A program made the position numbers and the translations under genes. This document shows, in pieces, positions 9,090-19,392 of a stretch of DNA of 64,000 bases; the first letter of the stretch is position 1, and each line of letters opens with the position of its first letter. This DNA is from Gammaproteobacteria bacterium (GTDB lineage Bacteria; Pseudomonadota; Gammaproteobacteria; UBA6429; Thiohalophilaceae). The DNA lies in NCBI GenBank assembly GCA_024275915.1, contig JAJRYG010000090.1:1-64000 (forward strand), in the 5' to 3' direction. The notes beneath the pieces were generated by a model. The model did no database searches, had not been told where the DNA came from, and saw only the letters and a program-made list of their open reading frames with translations.

Positions 9090-10544
9090 TCAGTTTCGCC
9101 AGAAGGCCGGTGTCAGCAGTACCAGCAGGGTAAAGATTTCCAGGCGGCCCATGAGCATGGAAAAACTCAGGATGGCCTTGGCCGAATCACTGAGTGACGT
9201 GTAGTTGCTGCCGACATCACCCAGACCTGGGCCAAGGTTGTTCATGCAGGCGGCGACTGCAGAGAAGGCCGTAACCTGATCCAGCCCGTCGAACATCAGC
9301 AACAGCATGGTAATACTGAAAATCCCCACATAGGCGGCAAAGAATCCCCAGACGGCGTCGAGGATCTTGTTGGGTACGGGCTTGCCACCCACCTTGATGG
9401 GGATCACCGCATTGGGGTGAATGACCCGCATCACCTCACGACGCCCCTGCTTGAGCAGCAACACAAAGCGGATCACCTTCATGCCGCCCCCTGTCGATCC
9501 GGCACAGCCACCGATAAAGCTGGTAAACAGCAACAATACAGGCAGAAAGCCCGGCCACAGATGATATTCATGAGTGGTGAAGCCCGTGGTCGTACCAATG
9601 GAAACGGTCTGAAACAGGCTGCTGATGATGGTCTGCTGGGTGGTTTCGAACTGGCCCTGAACATAAAGATAGCTGGTGGAGATGATAGCAACGACAACCA
9701 GAATCGTGACATAGGCCTTGAACTCGGTATCGACCAAGTAGCCGCGGATACTGCGCCGGCGCCAGGCGGTAAAATGCAGGGAGAAGTTGATGGCAGAAAG
9801 AAACATGAAAACGATGGCCACCACTTCCACCATGGGCATGTCGATGAAGTAGCCCATGCTGGCATCGTGGGTCGAGTAGCCGCCGATGGCAACAGTGGAA
9901 AAACTGTGTGATATGGCATCGAACAGGTTCATGCCTGCGGCCCAGTAGGCAAGGGCACAGGTTACCGTAAGGCTCAGATACAGATACCAGAGCGCCTTGG
10001 CGGTTTCGGTAATGCGCGGAGTGAGTTTGGTGTCTTTGACGGGGCCGGGGGTTTCCGCCCGATAAAGTTGCATGCCGCCGATGCCTAGCATGGGCATGAT
10101 AGCCACTGCCAGGACGATGATGCCCATGCCGCCAAGCCATTGCAGTTGCTGACGGTAGAACAGGATGGCTTTGGGCAGTTGATCGATGCCGGTGATGACG
10201 GTCGCGCCGGTGGTGGTCAGGCCGGAGATGGATTCGAAAAATGCATCCATGGCCGACATGTTCAGTTGCTCCGACAGGTAGAGTGGCAGGGCACCAAACA
10301 GACTCAGTACCGTCCAGAACAGCACAACGATAAGGAATCCATCCCGCAGCCGCAGTTCCTTGCGGTAGTTCTTTGCCGGCAACCACAGTACCATGCCGGT
10401 GATCAGCGTCACCGCAAAGGCATGAAAAAAGGGCACGAAGGCGCCATCAGCATACAATACGGACACCAGCATGGGTGGCAGCATGGCCGAGCTGAAGACC
10501 ATGAGCAGAATGCCGAGAATGCGCTGGATGACAAAAAGCTGCAT
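9090..10544 (-). CDS. trkH: Trk potassium uptake protein TrkH/TrkG
   Basis: SISGLTTTGATVITGIDQLPKAILFYRQQLQWLGGMGIIVLAVAIMPMLGIGGMQLYRAE; followed by trkA. Confidence 0.95.
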   Translation of the reverse strand: MQLFVIQRILGILLMVFSSAMLPPMLVSVLYADGAFVPFFHAFAVTLITGMVLWLPAKNYRKELRLRDGFLIVVLFWTVLSLFGALPLYLSEQLNMSAMDAFFESISGLTTTGATVITGIDQLPKAILFYRQQLQWLGGMGIIVLAVAIMPMLGIGGMQLYRAETPGPVKDTKLTPRITETAKALWYLYLSLTVTCALAYWAAGMNLFDAISHSFSTVAIGGYSTHDASMGYFIDMPMVEVVAIVFMFLSAINFSLHFTAWRRRSIRGYLVDTEFKAYVTILVVVAIISTSYLYVQGQFETTQQTIISSLFQTVSIGTTTGFTTHEYHLWPGFLPVLLLFTSFIGGCAGSTGGGMKVIRFVLLLKQGRREVMRVIHPNAVIPIKVGGKPVPNKILDAVWGFFAAYVGIFSITMLLLMFDGLDQVTAFSAVAACMNNLGPGLGDVGSNYTSLSDSAKAILSFSMLMGRLEIFTLLVLLTPAFWRN

Positions 10545-10552
10545 CAGAATCC

Positions 10553-10582
10553 AGTGACGAGGGATGCGTGACGAGTGACTAG
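10553..10582 (+). repeat. Heptameric repeat, TGACGAG family
   Basis: GTGACGA GGGATGC GTGACGA GTGACTA. Confidence 0.6.
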
Positions 10583-10693
10583 GCTGTTTGCTGGACAACC
10601 CTGCTCTGTGGCATGAAAAGATATTTTATTGTTTCTTGAAAGCATGTTCGTTTCTTTTGTTTATGACCTCGACCCCTGGCCCTCGTGTCTTTT

Positions 10694-12067
10694 TTAAAAG
10701 AAGGTCAGATCCACCTGGAACAGGCGTTCGACTTCAGGGATGCGTGACTTATCGACCAGAAACAGGATGACGTGATCGTCGGACTGAATGACCGTGTCGT
10801 GATGGGCAATGATCACCTTGTCACCACGGACGATGGCGCCGATGGTAGCGCCCTTGGGCAGCCTGATGTCCTCGATGGCCCGACCAACCACCTTGGAGGT
10901 CTTCTCGTCGCCATGGGCAATGGCTTCGATGGCTTCGGCGGCACCACGGCGCAGGGAATGGACCTTGACCACGTCACCACGGCGGATGTGGGTGAGCAGG
11001 CTGCCAATGGTGGCCTGCTGGGGTGAGATGGCAATGTCGATGTCACCACTCTGGATCAGATCCACGTAGGCAGCACGGTTGATCAGGGTCATGACCTTAC
11101 GGGCACCGAGCCGTTTGGCCAGCATGGAGGAGAGAATGTTGGCCTCGTCGTCATTGGTCAGGGCACAGAATACATCGGTCTTGTCGATGTTTTCTTCCAA
11201 CAGCAGATCTTCGTCGGCGGCATCACCCTGCAGGACGATGGTTTTTTCCAGTTCGTTGGACAGGCTGCGGGCGCGGGCCGGATTGTGATCGATGATCTTG
11301 ACCTGGTACTTGTTTTCCAGTGCCTTGGCCACCCGCTTGCCGATGTTGCCGCCACCGACGATGATGATGCGCTTGTAGGGACGGTCGAGGCGGCGCAATT
11401 CGGCCATGATGGGCAGGATGTCCTTGGTGGCGGCAATGAAGAACACCTCGTCGTCGGCATCGATGACCGTATGGCCTTCGGGCAGGATGGCGCGATCACG
11501 CTTGTAGATGGCGGCCACGCGGGTATCGACCTTGGGCATGTGCTGGCGCAGCGTACGCAGTTCGTGGCCCACCAGTGGACCTCCATAGTAGGCCTTGATG
11601 CCCACCAGCTGTACCCGGCCATCGGCAAAGTCGAGTACCTGCAGGGCGCCGGGACGCTCGATGAGGCGTTTGACGTAGTCGGTGATCAGCTGCTCGGGGC
11701 TGATGATGAAGTCGATGGGCAGGGCATTGTTGTTGAACAGTTTGTGCTGCTTGATGTAGGCCGGTTCACGCACCCGGGCAATCTTGGTGGGGGTATGGAA
11801 CAGCGTATAGGCCACCTGGCAGGCCACCATGTTGGTTTCGTCGCTGTCGGTAACCGCCACCAGCATGTCGGCGTCTTCGGCACCGGCTGCCAGCAGTACA
11901 TCGGGGTGCGAGCCTCGGCCCTGTACGGTGCGCAGATCGAGTCGATCCTGCAACTGGGCCAGGGTATCCTCGTTGGTATCCACCACGGTGATGTCATTGG
12001 CTTCGCTGGAAAGGTTTTCGGCTAGTGAACTGCCAACTTGCCCAGCGCCGAGTATGAGGATTTTCAT
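10694..12067 (-). CDS. trkA: Trk system potassium transporter TrkA
   Basis: [34 protein letters not shown]; two Rossmann RCK halves. Confidence 0.96.
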   Translation of the reverse strand: MKILILGAGQVGSSLAENLSSEANDITVVDTNEDTLAQLQDRLDLRTVQGRGSHPDVLLAAGAEDADMLVAVTDSDETNMVACQVAYTLFHTPTKIARVREPAYIKQHKLFNNNALPIDFIISPEQLITDYVKRLIERPGALQVLDFADGRVQLVGIKAYYGGPLVGHELRTLRQHMPKVDTRVAAIYKRDRAILPEGHTVIDADDEVFFIAATKDILPIMAELRRLDRPYKRIIIVGGGNIGKRVAKALENKYQVKIIDHNPARARSLSNELEKTIVLQGDAADEDLLLEENIDKTDVFCALTNDDEANILSSMLAKRLGARKVMTLINRAAYVDLIQSGDIDIAISPQQATIGSLLTHIRRGDVVKVHSLRRGAAEAIEAIAHGDEKTSKVVGRAIEDIRLPKGATIGAIVRGDKVIIAHHDTVIQSDDHVILFLVDKSRIPEVERLFQVDLTFF

Positions 12068-12123
12068 GGTGTTGTTTCGCTAATCTGGCCGATAAAAAAA
12101 GTGCAATGCCTGGTTTACGAGTA

Positions 12124-13557
12124 TCAAGTCTCTGCAGACAGATTTTTCGGGTCGATGCCCAGGGTGCGTAACTTGCGGTACAGGTGGGTGCGTTCCAGGC
12201 CAACCACTTGGGCCATTTTTCCCACACTGCCTCCGGCGCGGCGCAACTGATATTCCAGGTAGTCGCGCTCGAACTGTTCTCGTGCCTGACGCAGTGGCAG
12301 ATCATAGTACTCGTTGAGGCCCTGTGTGGAAGTGGCATGCTGCGTCACACCTGCGCCAAGTGCCGCCTCGACTTCCTCAAGGCTGATTTCGCTGCCGGAG
12401 CCGACGATAAGTAGCCGTTGCACCAGATTCATGAGCTCCCGCACGTTACCGGGCCACTGGTAATTGCGCAAGCGGTTTTGTGCCGCCATGCTGAATTTGC
12501 GGTAGGGCAGGCTGTCCTGCTCGACAAACAGGTTGGTAAAGTAGTTGAGCAGTTCCGGCACGTCTTCTCGGTGGGTGCGCAGGGGAGGCAGGTGGATGGG
12601 TACCACATTGAGCAAAAAGAACAGATCCTTGCGGAATTTGCCGCTGTCGACCCTTGCCTCGATATCCTGATGGGTGGCAGCAATGATGCGTACATACAGT
12701 TCGACAGGCTGATCCCCTCCCTGGCGATGGAAGCTGCCGGTATCCAGGGCGGAAAACAGTCGTGCCTGGGTGTCGCTGTCCATGTCGGCAATGTCATGCA
12801 GCAACAGGGTACCGCCATTGGCCTGCTCCAGCAGTCCATAGTGTACGTGCTCGTCTTCCTCGAAACCGAACAGCTCGCGGCTCGAGGTGGCAGGGTCGAG
12901 GGAGGCAACATTGACTTCGATAAAGGGCCGATCATGCTGGACGCTGTTGTTGTGCAGGTAATGGGCGACCACGCTGATGCCGCAACCGGGCTCGGCGTGC
13001 ATCATCACCCAGCTATCGTGTTCGGCAATCCGCTTGACCTGCTCACGCAGGCGCAGCATGGTGGCACTTTTTCCCAGTGGCTCGCTGAGCGTGTGGCTGT
13101 GGCGGCGCAGGCCCTGGTTTTCGCGCTGCAGCTTGTCGGCTTCCATGGCGTGTTCGACAGTGAGCAGCAGCTTGGCCAGGGAAATGGGTTTTTCGATGAA
13201 GTCATAGGCGCCCAGGCGGGTGGCCTCGACGGCCGTTTCCACCGTACCGTGACCGGACATCATGATCACCGGCATGGGCAGACCGCCGTCTTCACTCCAT
13301 TCCTTGAGCAGGGTGATGCCATCCACATCGGGCATCCAGATGTCCAGCAGCACCAGATCGGGCCGCCGCGCGCGGTGGGCAAGGCGGGCAGCCGCACCGT
13401 TTTCAGCCACATCGACCTGATAGCCCTCATCCTGCAGGATTTCCTGCAATAGCTGGCGGATGTCCGGTTCGTCGTCGACCACCAGGATGTAGGGTGAGCC
13501 AGCTGTCTCGTTGTGTTGTTGATCAGGCATTTCAGGCTGCAGCATTTTCGTCATCAT
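12124..13557 (-). CDS. ntrX: NtrX-like sigma54-type response regulator with degenerate AAA+ domain
   Basis: REC domain (VVDDEPDIRQ, LLDIWMPDVDG), AAA+-like centre, C-terminal Fis HTH (GGSVGKMAQVVGLERTHLYRKLRTLGI); next to an NtrY-like kinase. Confidence 0.85.
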   Translation of the reverse strand: MMTKMLQPEMPDQQHNETAGSPYILVVDDEPDIRQLLQEILQDEGYQVDVAENGAAARLAHRARRPDLVLLDIWMPDVDGITLLKEWSEDGGLPMPVIMMSGHGTVETAVEATRLGAYDFIEKPISLAKLLLTVEHAMEADKLQRENQGLRRHSHTLSEPLGKSATMLRLREQVKRIAEHDSWVMMHAEPGCGISVVAHYLHNNSVQHDRPFIEVNVASLDPATSSRELFGFEEDEHVHYGLLEQANGGTLLLHDIADMDSDTQARLFSALDTGSFHRQGGDQPVELYVRIIAATHQDIEARVDSGKFRKDLFFLLNVVPIHLPPLRTHREDVPELLNYFTNLFVEQDSLPYRKFSMAAQNRLRNYQWPGNVRELMNLVQRLLIVGSGSEISLEEVEAALGAGVTQHATSTQGLNEYYDLPLRQAREQFERDYLEYQLRRAGGSVGKMAQVVGLERTHLYRKLRTLGIDPKNLSAET

Positions 13558-15769
13558 TGTATGAGTTGTGCTTGTCCAGCTCGGGGGATTGCTGTTTCGT
13601 CCTTGTTACGGGTAAGCGTATCACGATCATCGCCCCGCCGCTTTCACTGTTTTGCGCCCACAGCATGCCACCGTGTTCCTCGATGATCTTCTTGACGATG
13701 GCCAGCCCCAGGCCGCTGCCCTTGGGCTTGCTGGTGATGTAGGGTTCGAAGATCTGGCCGGCCAGATCTTCGGGAAAACCGGGGCCGGTGTCGGTGATGC
13801 TGAGCTCGACGAAATGGCAGGCCTGTTCCTCGGTGCAGCGGGTATTGATGGTGACCTTGCCGGTTTCATCGGGCAGGGCCTCCATGGCGTTCTTGATCAG
13901 GTTGTGCATCACTTGGCGCAGGCGGCCGATATCGGCCTCGATGTGGGGGGTGGTCGGGTCCAGTTGCAGGGAAAATTCGATGCTGCTGCGGCTGCCTCGG
14001 TACAGGTCCATGATTTCACGGATCAGCTTGTTGATGTCCACCTCGGTCATCTGCAGGGTGGGCATGCGGGCATAGTCGGAGAAGGCCTTGACCATTTCCT
14101 TGAGGTTTTCCACCTGCTGGACGATGGTGTGGGTGGCGCGATCCAGCACCTGGGCATCTTCGGCAGGCATTTTTTTCAAATATTTGTGCCGTAGCCGTTC
14201 GGCAGAAAGCTGGATGGGCGTCAGCGGGTTCTTGATTTCATGGGCCAGGCGACGGGCCACTTCGCCCCAGGCGGCATTGCGCTGGGCCTGCAACTGGCTG
14301 GTAATGTCATCGAACACCAGCAGTCGGCCACCGGGGTTTTCACCACTTTCCGGCAGCCGACTGCCACGGCACATCAGCACCTGGCGGCCACCGGGGGTAA
14401 ACAGGGTGACTTCCTCCTGCCACTCGGCATGATCGTTTTCGATGTGCTGGTAGACCGTGTCGGCGAGACTTTGTAACGGGCTGTTGTCGTGTGCAATATC
14501 ATCCAGGGTTCTCCCGGCATAGCGCTCCAGCGACACATTGAGGATCTGCGAGGCGGCCGGATTGCTGGTGTACAGGCAGTAGCCGGCATCCAGGGTGATG
14601 ACCCCGGAGGTCAGGCCGGTCAGTACGGCCTCGAGATAGGCATGCTGGGCTTCGAGCTGTTTCTGGCTGGTCTTGGCCTGGTGCTGGGCCATGGCGATGC
14701 GGTGGGTCATCTCGTTGAAGGAGCGCACCAGAAAGCCCAGTTCATCGTGGCCAGGCAGGGGCAGGCGCTTGGCATAGTCACCGGCGGCCACGGCCCGGGT
14801 GCCGTCCACCAGATCGGTGATCGGCGAGACCATGCGCCGGGCGGCGAAAAAGGCCCCCCAGATGGCCAGCAGGATGGTGGACAGCAGCACCAGAGACAGG
14901 GTGAGAATGAAGCTGTATTTCAGCGGGATGCGCAGATAGGCAATTTCCCGGTAGCGGCCAAAGGCCGATTGCACGCTCTCGGCCAGGTTGCTGATGCGTT
15001 CGGGGATCGGATAAAAGGCCTGCAGAATGCGTCCGCTGCCGTCGGGCTGACGGTCGGGAACCCGCACGGCAACGTGAATGTGCAGGCCGGAATCCTTGCT
15101 CGGATACAGGCCGACATCCGATTCGGCAATGCGCAGCAGCAGCTGGGTACGATTTTCCAGCTGGTTGGGCAACAGGGTTTCGGTTTCGGCGCTGCTGGCG
15201 GCAATGATGCGGCCATTGAGACTGAACAGGGCCAGTTCGGACGCATCGGTCTGGTTGCGCAGGTCATTGAGGGCAAGGACTGCCATGCTGTTGTCGGTGG
15301 TTGCCAGGCTGTTGGCCATTTCGCGGGTTTCGTTGAGGACCTGGCTCATGCGCACGCCGAGGGAGGCCTTGCTCAGTTCCAGGGCATCGGTGAGGGCATT
15401 TTCCACCCGCACATCGAACCAGCTGTCGATGCCGCGCTTGATGAAATCCAGGGAAAAGTAATACACCACCGATACGGGTGTGACTGACAGCAGCACGAAC
15501 AGCAGTACCAGCTTGGTGGTCAGCCGCGAGCCGGTGACCTTGTTGCGGTACTGGAAAATGAGCCGCCAGACACTCTTGCCGATCAAAACGATGAACAGAA
15601 TGATGGTCAGGACGTTGATGCCCAGCAGCAACGAATAGGATTCGCCAAACAGGGTGGAGTTGTGGGTGGCATCACTCATCAGGTAGAGCGAGGTGAGCAG
15701 CAGCACGAACAGTGCAATAATGGGAGTGGCGCCAGTAAACAGCTTCTTGATCATTGGGTTAGCGGCCAC
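13532..15769 (-). CDS. ntrY: NtrY-like sensor histidine kinase
   Basis: TM segments, HAMP, PAS, HisKA (RRLAHEIKNPLTPIQLSAERLRHKY), HATPase (GSGLGLAIVKKIIEEHGG). Confidence 0.9.
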   Translation of the reverse strand: MAANPMIKKLFTGATPIIALFVLLLTSLYLMSDATHNSTLFGESYSLLLGINVLTIILFIVLIGKSVWRLIFQYRNKVTGSRLTTKLVLLFVLLSVTPVSVVYYFSLDFIKRGIDSWFDVRVENALTDALELSKASLGVRMSQVLNETREMANSLATTDNSMAVLALNDLRNQTDASELALFSLNGRIIAASSAETETLLPNQLENRTQLLLRIAESDVGLYPSKDSGLHIHVAVRVPDRQPDGSGRILQAFYPIPERISNLAESVQSAFGRYREIAYLRIPLKYSFILTLSLVLLSTILLAIWGAFFAARRMVSPITDLVDGTRAVAAGDYAKRLPLPGHDELGFLVRSFNEMTHRIAMAQHQAKTSQKQLEAQHAYLEAVLTGLTSGVITLDAGYCLYTSNPAASQILNVSLERYAGRTLDDIAHDNSPLQSLADTVYQHIENDHAEWQEEVTLFTPGGRQVLMCRGSRLPESGENPGGRLLVFDDITSQLQAQRNAAWGEVARRLAHEIKNPLTPIQLSAERLRHKYLKKMPAEDAQVLDRATHTIVQQVENLKEMVKAFSDYARMPTLQMTEVDINKLIREIMDLYRGSRSSIEFSLQLDPTTPHIEADIGRLRQVMHNLIKNAMEALPDETGKVTINTRCTEEQACHFVELSITDTGPGFPEDLAGQIFEPYITSKPKGSGLGLAIVKKIIEEHGGMLWAQNSESGGAMIVIRLPVTRTKQQSPELDKHNSYNDDENAAA

Positions 15770-16335
15770 TCCACCCAGTCACTGTCCAGCGACCAGTCGG
15801 ACGACAGGTAAGCCATGGGGCGCATGGGTGCCGGCAGGGATTCGATATCCAGAAAGGTGCGCAGTCGCACCAGATAACGGCCGCCCTTTTTCAGCAGCTT
15901 GGCATCGATGAGGGGCAGCTTGTGGACATGGCCCAGCGTGGCCAGGGCGGTATCGAGGCTGCTGTAGCTATCCTGCGTGCCGCTGTTGAGGTTGTAGATG
16001 ATGAACTGCTCGGAAAGCGCGTGGTACAGCAGCAGATAACCCTGCTCCAGTTCGGCCAGGGTTTTGTCCCACCACCAGCTGCGGCTGCGTACCACTTCGA
16101 AGTCCATGAGGATCAGCAGGGGTACGCCATTTTTCAGCGCCAGCAGGGCTTCGTTGGAAAACCTGTAATCGATGTGGGCACTGACCAGGTAGACCCCCTC
16201 CTTGAGTTCGGTCTCCACCGACTTGATGACAAAGGCGTGCTGGGCGGACTCGGCTCTGGCAGGCAACAGCACGCTCAACCCGATCAGCATCGCGATCAGG
16301 AACAGGCGTAGTTCAGTCTTTGTACAGGCGGGCAT
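15751..16335 (-). CDS. DUF4390 domain-containing protein
   Basis: Signal peptide; FVIKSVETELKEGVYLVSAHIDYRFSNEALLALKNGVPL; between ntrY and rsmB. Confidence 0.8.
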   Translation of the reverse strand: MPACTKTELRLFLIAMLIGLSVLLPARAESAQHAFVIKSVETELKEGVYLVSAHIDYRFSNEALLALKNGVPLLILMDFEVVRSRSWWWDKTLAELEQGYLLLYHALSEQFIIYNLNSGTQDSYSSLDTALATLGHVHKLPLIDAKLLKKGGRYLVRLRTFLDIESLPAPMRPMAYLSSDWSLDSDWVEWPLTQ

Positions 16336-17641
16336 AAAAAAATCCATCCATATTGTCATCCCCGGGCAGGATCTGACGTCCGGCAGGCATGGCCTGTCCC
16401 CAGTTTGCCTCGATGTCGAGCAGGCGGGCATCGTCATGCCGGGCGAGAAACTGCTCAATCTGTTGCGTGTTCTCCTGCTTAAGTATTGAGCAGGTGGCAT
16501 ATAAAAGGAAGCCCCCCGGTTTCAATGTCCGCCACAGGGCCTGCAAAATGGCCTGCTGGCGCTCGACCAGCACAGCAATGTCGTTCTGCCGGCGTAACAG
16601 GCGGATGTCCGGGTGGCGGCGGATCACCCCGGTGGCGGAACAGGGCGCATCGAGCAGAATGCGGTCGAAGGGCTGACCGTCCCACCAGCTGTCCGGAACC
16701 GCCGCATCGCCGACCAGACAGGTGGCATCGAGCTGCAGCCGTGCCAGGGTCTGTTCGACACGGGCCAGCCGGCCCGCTTCGATGTCCAGAGCCACCAGCG
16801 CCGCCAGCTCGGGCTGGTGCTCGCGCAAGTGGGCCGTCTTGCCACCGGGGGCGGCACAGGCATCGAGTACCCGCTCCCCGGGCCGGGGATCGAGCAGCGG
16901 GGCCGCCAGTTGGGCGGCACTGTCCTGTACCGACACCTGACCTTGGTCAAAGCCCGGTAGTTCACTGACATCAACAGGTTTATCGAGAGTAAGTGCTGAC
17001 TGCGCATGGGCGGCAGGTTGAGCGGAAAACCCCGCCGCTTGCAGCTGCTTCAGGTAGTCTGGGCGGGAAATCTGCTGCAGGTTGACCCGCAGGGTCATGG
17101 GCGGTGGCTGGTTGTTGGCCTCGCAAATGGCGGGCCAGTCATCGGGCCAGTCACGCCGAAACAGCGCCACCAGCCAGCCGGGGTGGCCGCTGGTGAATGC
17201 CGGCTTGTCCTGCATTTGCACCAGCAGGCTGTCCTGGTGGCGAAGATAATGGCGCAGCACCCCGTTGACCAGGCCCTTGGCCCAGGGTTTATTCAGTTTC
17301 TTCAGCAGCTTGACCGTTTCGGTCACCGCGGCGTGATCAGGAATGCGCATGGCCATGATCTGGTAAAGGCCGAGCATCAGTACCAGCTGCACATCGCTGT
17401 CCTTGGCACGCAGGGGCTTTGCCAGCAGCTCGGCGAGCAGGGCATCGAGCCGCCAGTAATCGCGCATCACGCCGTAGGCCAGTGCCTGGGCCAGTGCGCG
17501 GTCACGGCTGTCAGGGATCTTCGCCAGCTCCGGTTCCAGCGCATCGGGCAGATTGCGGCCATGCAGGACAACCTGCAACAGGGCGGCCAGGGCGGCGCGC
17601 CGTGGCGAGGGGCCAGGGTTGGCAGAGCGGGGCTTGTTCAT
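16313..17641 (-). CDS. rsmB: 16S rRNA (cytosine(967)-C(5))-methyltransferase RsmB
   Basis: NusB-like N-terminus; VLDACAAPGGKTAHL, LDAPCSATGVIRRHPDI, YATCSILKQEN. Confidence 0.96.
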   Translation of the reverse strand: MNKPRSANPGPSPRRAALAALLQVVLHGRNLPDALEPELAKIPDSRDRALAQALAYGVMRDYWRLDALLAELLAKPLRAKDSDVQLVLMLGLYQIMAMRIPDHAAVTETVKLLKKLNKPWAKGLVNGVLRHYLRHQDSLLVQMQDKPAFTSGHPGWLVALFRRDWPDDWPAICEANNQPPPMTLRVNLQQISRPDYLKQLQAAGFSAQPAAHAQSALTLDKPVDVSELPGFDQGQVSVQDSAAQLAAPLLDPRPGERVLDACAAPGGKTAHLREHQPELAALVALDIEAGRLARVEQTLARLQLDATCLVGDAAVPDSWWDGQPFDRILLDAPCSATGVIRRHPDIRLLRRQNDIAVLVERQQAILQALWRTLKPGGFLLYATCSILKQENTQQIEQFLARHDDARLLDIEANWGQAMPAGRQILPGDDNMDGFFYARLYKD

Positions 17642-18630
17642 GGTGTGTTCACAGCCTTGTCACTCTGCTGGCCTAGCCGGGTGCCCACTGGCAGCAGATC
17701 GGCGTAACCATTATAGAAGGCTGCCACGTCCATGGCCTTTTTGCCGGGGGGTTGCAGGTTGAGCAGGCGCAGGACGCCCTGGCCACAGGCCACGTCGATG
17801 CCCTGCTTGCTGGCCGCGATGACGGTTCCCGGCTGGGCAGTAACATCGGCCTGTTGCAGGCTGGCGTCGCGAATACGCAGGTTCTGCCCTGCCACTTCGG
17901 TGTAGGCCACTGGCACCGGGTTGAAGGCACGGATCTGGCGGTGCAGCTCGGCCGCATCCCGGCGCCAGTCGAGCCGGCCTTCTTCCTTGCTGAGTTTGCG
18001 GGCGTAGGTGGCCTGGCTGTCGTTCTGGGCCTCGGGTTCGAGTTCATCGAGCCGGTCGAGTGCCTCGACGATGGCCTGGGCACCGAGGCTGGCCAGTTGC
18101 TCATGCAGACTGGCGGCAGAGGTGGTGTCGGTGATGGGGCAGGTTCTTTTCAGTAGCATGGCGCCGGTGTCCAGGCCTTCGTCCATCTGCATGATGGTGA
18201 CGCCCGTTTCCCGGTCACCGGCGAGAATGGCTCGCTGGATGGGAGCGGCGCCGCGCCAGCGTGGCAGCAGGGAGGCATGGATGTTCAGGCAGCCGCGTGG
18301 CGGGGTTTCGAGCACCGTCGGTGGCAACAGCAGGCCATAGGCGGCCACCACCATCACATCGGCGTCCAGTGCGCCAAGATCGGCCAGCGCCTGGGGCGAT
18401 TTGAAATCTGCAGGCTGATAGACCGGCAGGTGGGATTCCAGCGCCAGCTGCTTGACCGGGCTGGCCTTCAGTTTGCGGCCCCGTCCCGATGGCCGGTCCG
18501 GCTGGGTGTAGACGGCAATGACCTCATGACGAGAGTCAATCAGCGCGGCCAGGGCACGGGCGGCGAACTCGGGGGTGCCGGCAAAGATGACACGCAGCGA
18601 AGGGGATCGGGAGACGGAGGACGAGGTCAT
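17638..18630 (-). CDS. fmt: Methionyl-tRNA formyltransferase
   Basis: LRVIFAGTPEFAARALAALIDS; CLNIHASLLPRWRGAAPIQRAI. Confidence 0.97.
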   Translation of the reverse strand: MTSSSVSRSPSLRVIFAGTPEFAARALAALIDSRHEVIAVYTQPDRPSGRGRKLKASPVKQLALESHLPVYQPADFKSPQALADLGALDADVMVVAAYGLLLPPTVLETPPRGCLNIHASLLPRWRGAAPIQRAILAGDRETGVTIMQMDEGLDTGAMLLKRTCPITDTTSAASLHEQLASLGAQAIVEALDRLDELEPEAQNDSQATYARKLSKEEGRLDWRRDAAELHRQIRAFNPVPVAYTEVAGQNLRIRDASLQQADVTAQPGTVIAASKQGIDVACGQGVLRLLNLQPPGKKAMDVAAFYNGYADLLPVGTRLGQQSDKAVNTP

Positions 18631-18741
18631 GGGCGGCTAATCGGGTTCAGGGTTTGTTTTAAGGGGGTGAGCTGGAATCGGTGGTCGGTCGCATGAATTC
18701 GGTGTTCATTTTCCCGGCACGCTCTGGCAGGCCGATTCGGA

Positions 18742-19245
18742 TCAGATGGCCATTTTCTGCTGCTTGAGCAGTTTCTTGCGGATCCGCTGGCGTTTCAGTG
18801 AGGAAAGGTAATCGACAAACAGCTTGCCCTTGAGGTGGTCCATTTCATGCTGGATGCACACGGCAAGCAGGCCGTGGGCCTCGAGCTGGAACTCCTCGCC
18901 CTCGCGGTTCAGCGCCCGCACCAGCACCTGCTCGGCCCGCTCCACCTGTTCGTGGATGCCGGGCACGGAAAGACAGCCCTCCTCGAAGGTCTGGATACCG
19001 TCTTTTTCGAGAATTTCCGGGTTGATGAAGATCAAAGGCTCGGACTTGTCCTCGGAAATGTCCATGACAATAATTCTTTTGTGGACATTGACCTGGGTGG
19101 CGGCCAGGCCGATGCAGGGGGCGGCGTACATGGTTTCGAACATGTCGTCGACCAGGGTAGCGATTTTTCCGTCGACATTGTCCACTTCTGTGGACTCTAT
19201 CCGGAGACGGTCATCGGGATAATTTAAAATATTGAGTAACGCCAT
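18742..19245 (-). CDS. def: Peptide deformylase
   Basis: [38 protein letters not shown]. Confidence 0.97.
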   Translation of the reverse strand: MALLNILNYPDDRLRIESTEVDNVDGKIATLVDDMFETMYAAPCIGLAATQVNVHKRIIVMDISEDKSEPLIFINPEILEKDGIQTFEEGCLSVPGIHEQVERAEQVLVRALNREGEEFQLEAHGLLAVCIQHEMDHLKGKLFVDYLSSLKRQRIRKKLLKQQKMAI

Positions 19246-19392
19246 ACAATTTCACGCTATACTTCTAGTACAATTGTAAAAAAAGCTGCTAACATTATGA
19301 TACTACAGGATAACAACATTGCCCGGATTTGTTTCTGACGGGTTTTATGGCTACACTGCAAAGACTAATCCTGCATTCCTATAGGGACGCAT

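Noticed and set aside
8796-9133. ORFs 8796-9044 and 8876-9133
   Set aside because: They lie within or start inside the MITE-like repeat (the same translated LTGM.L...PGSSASGTVF string appears in copy 1 at 4513-4788), so are unlikely to be genes.
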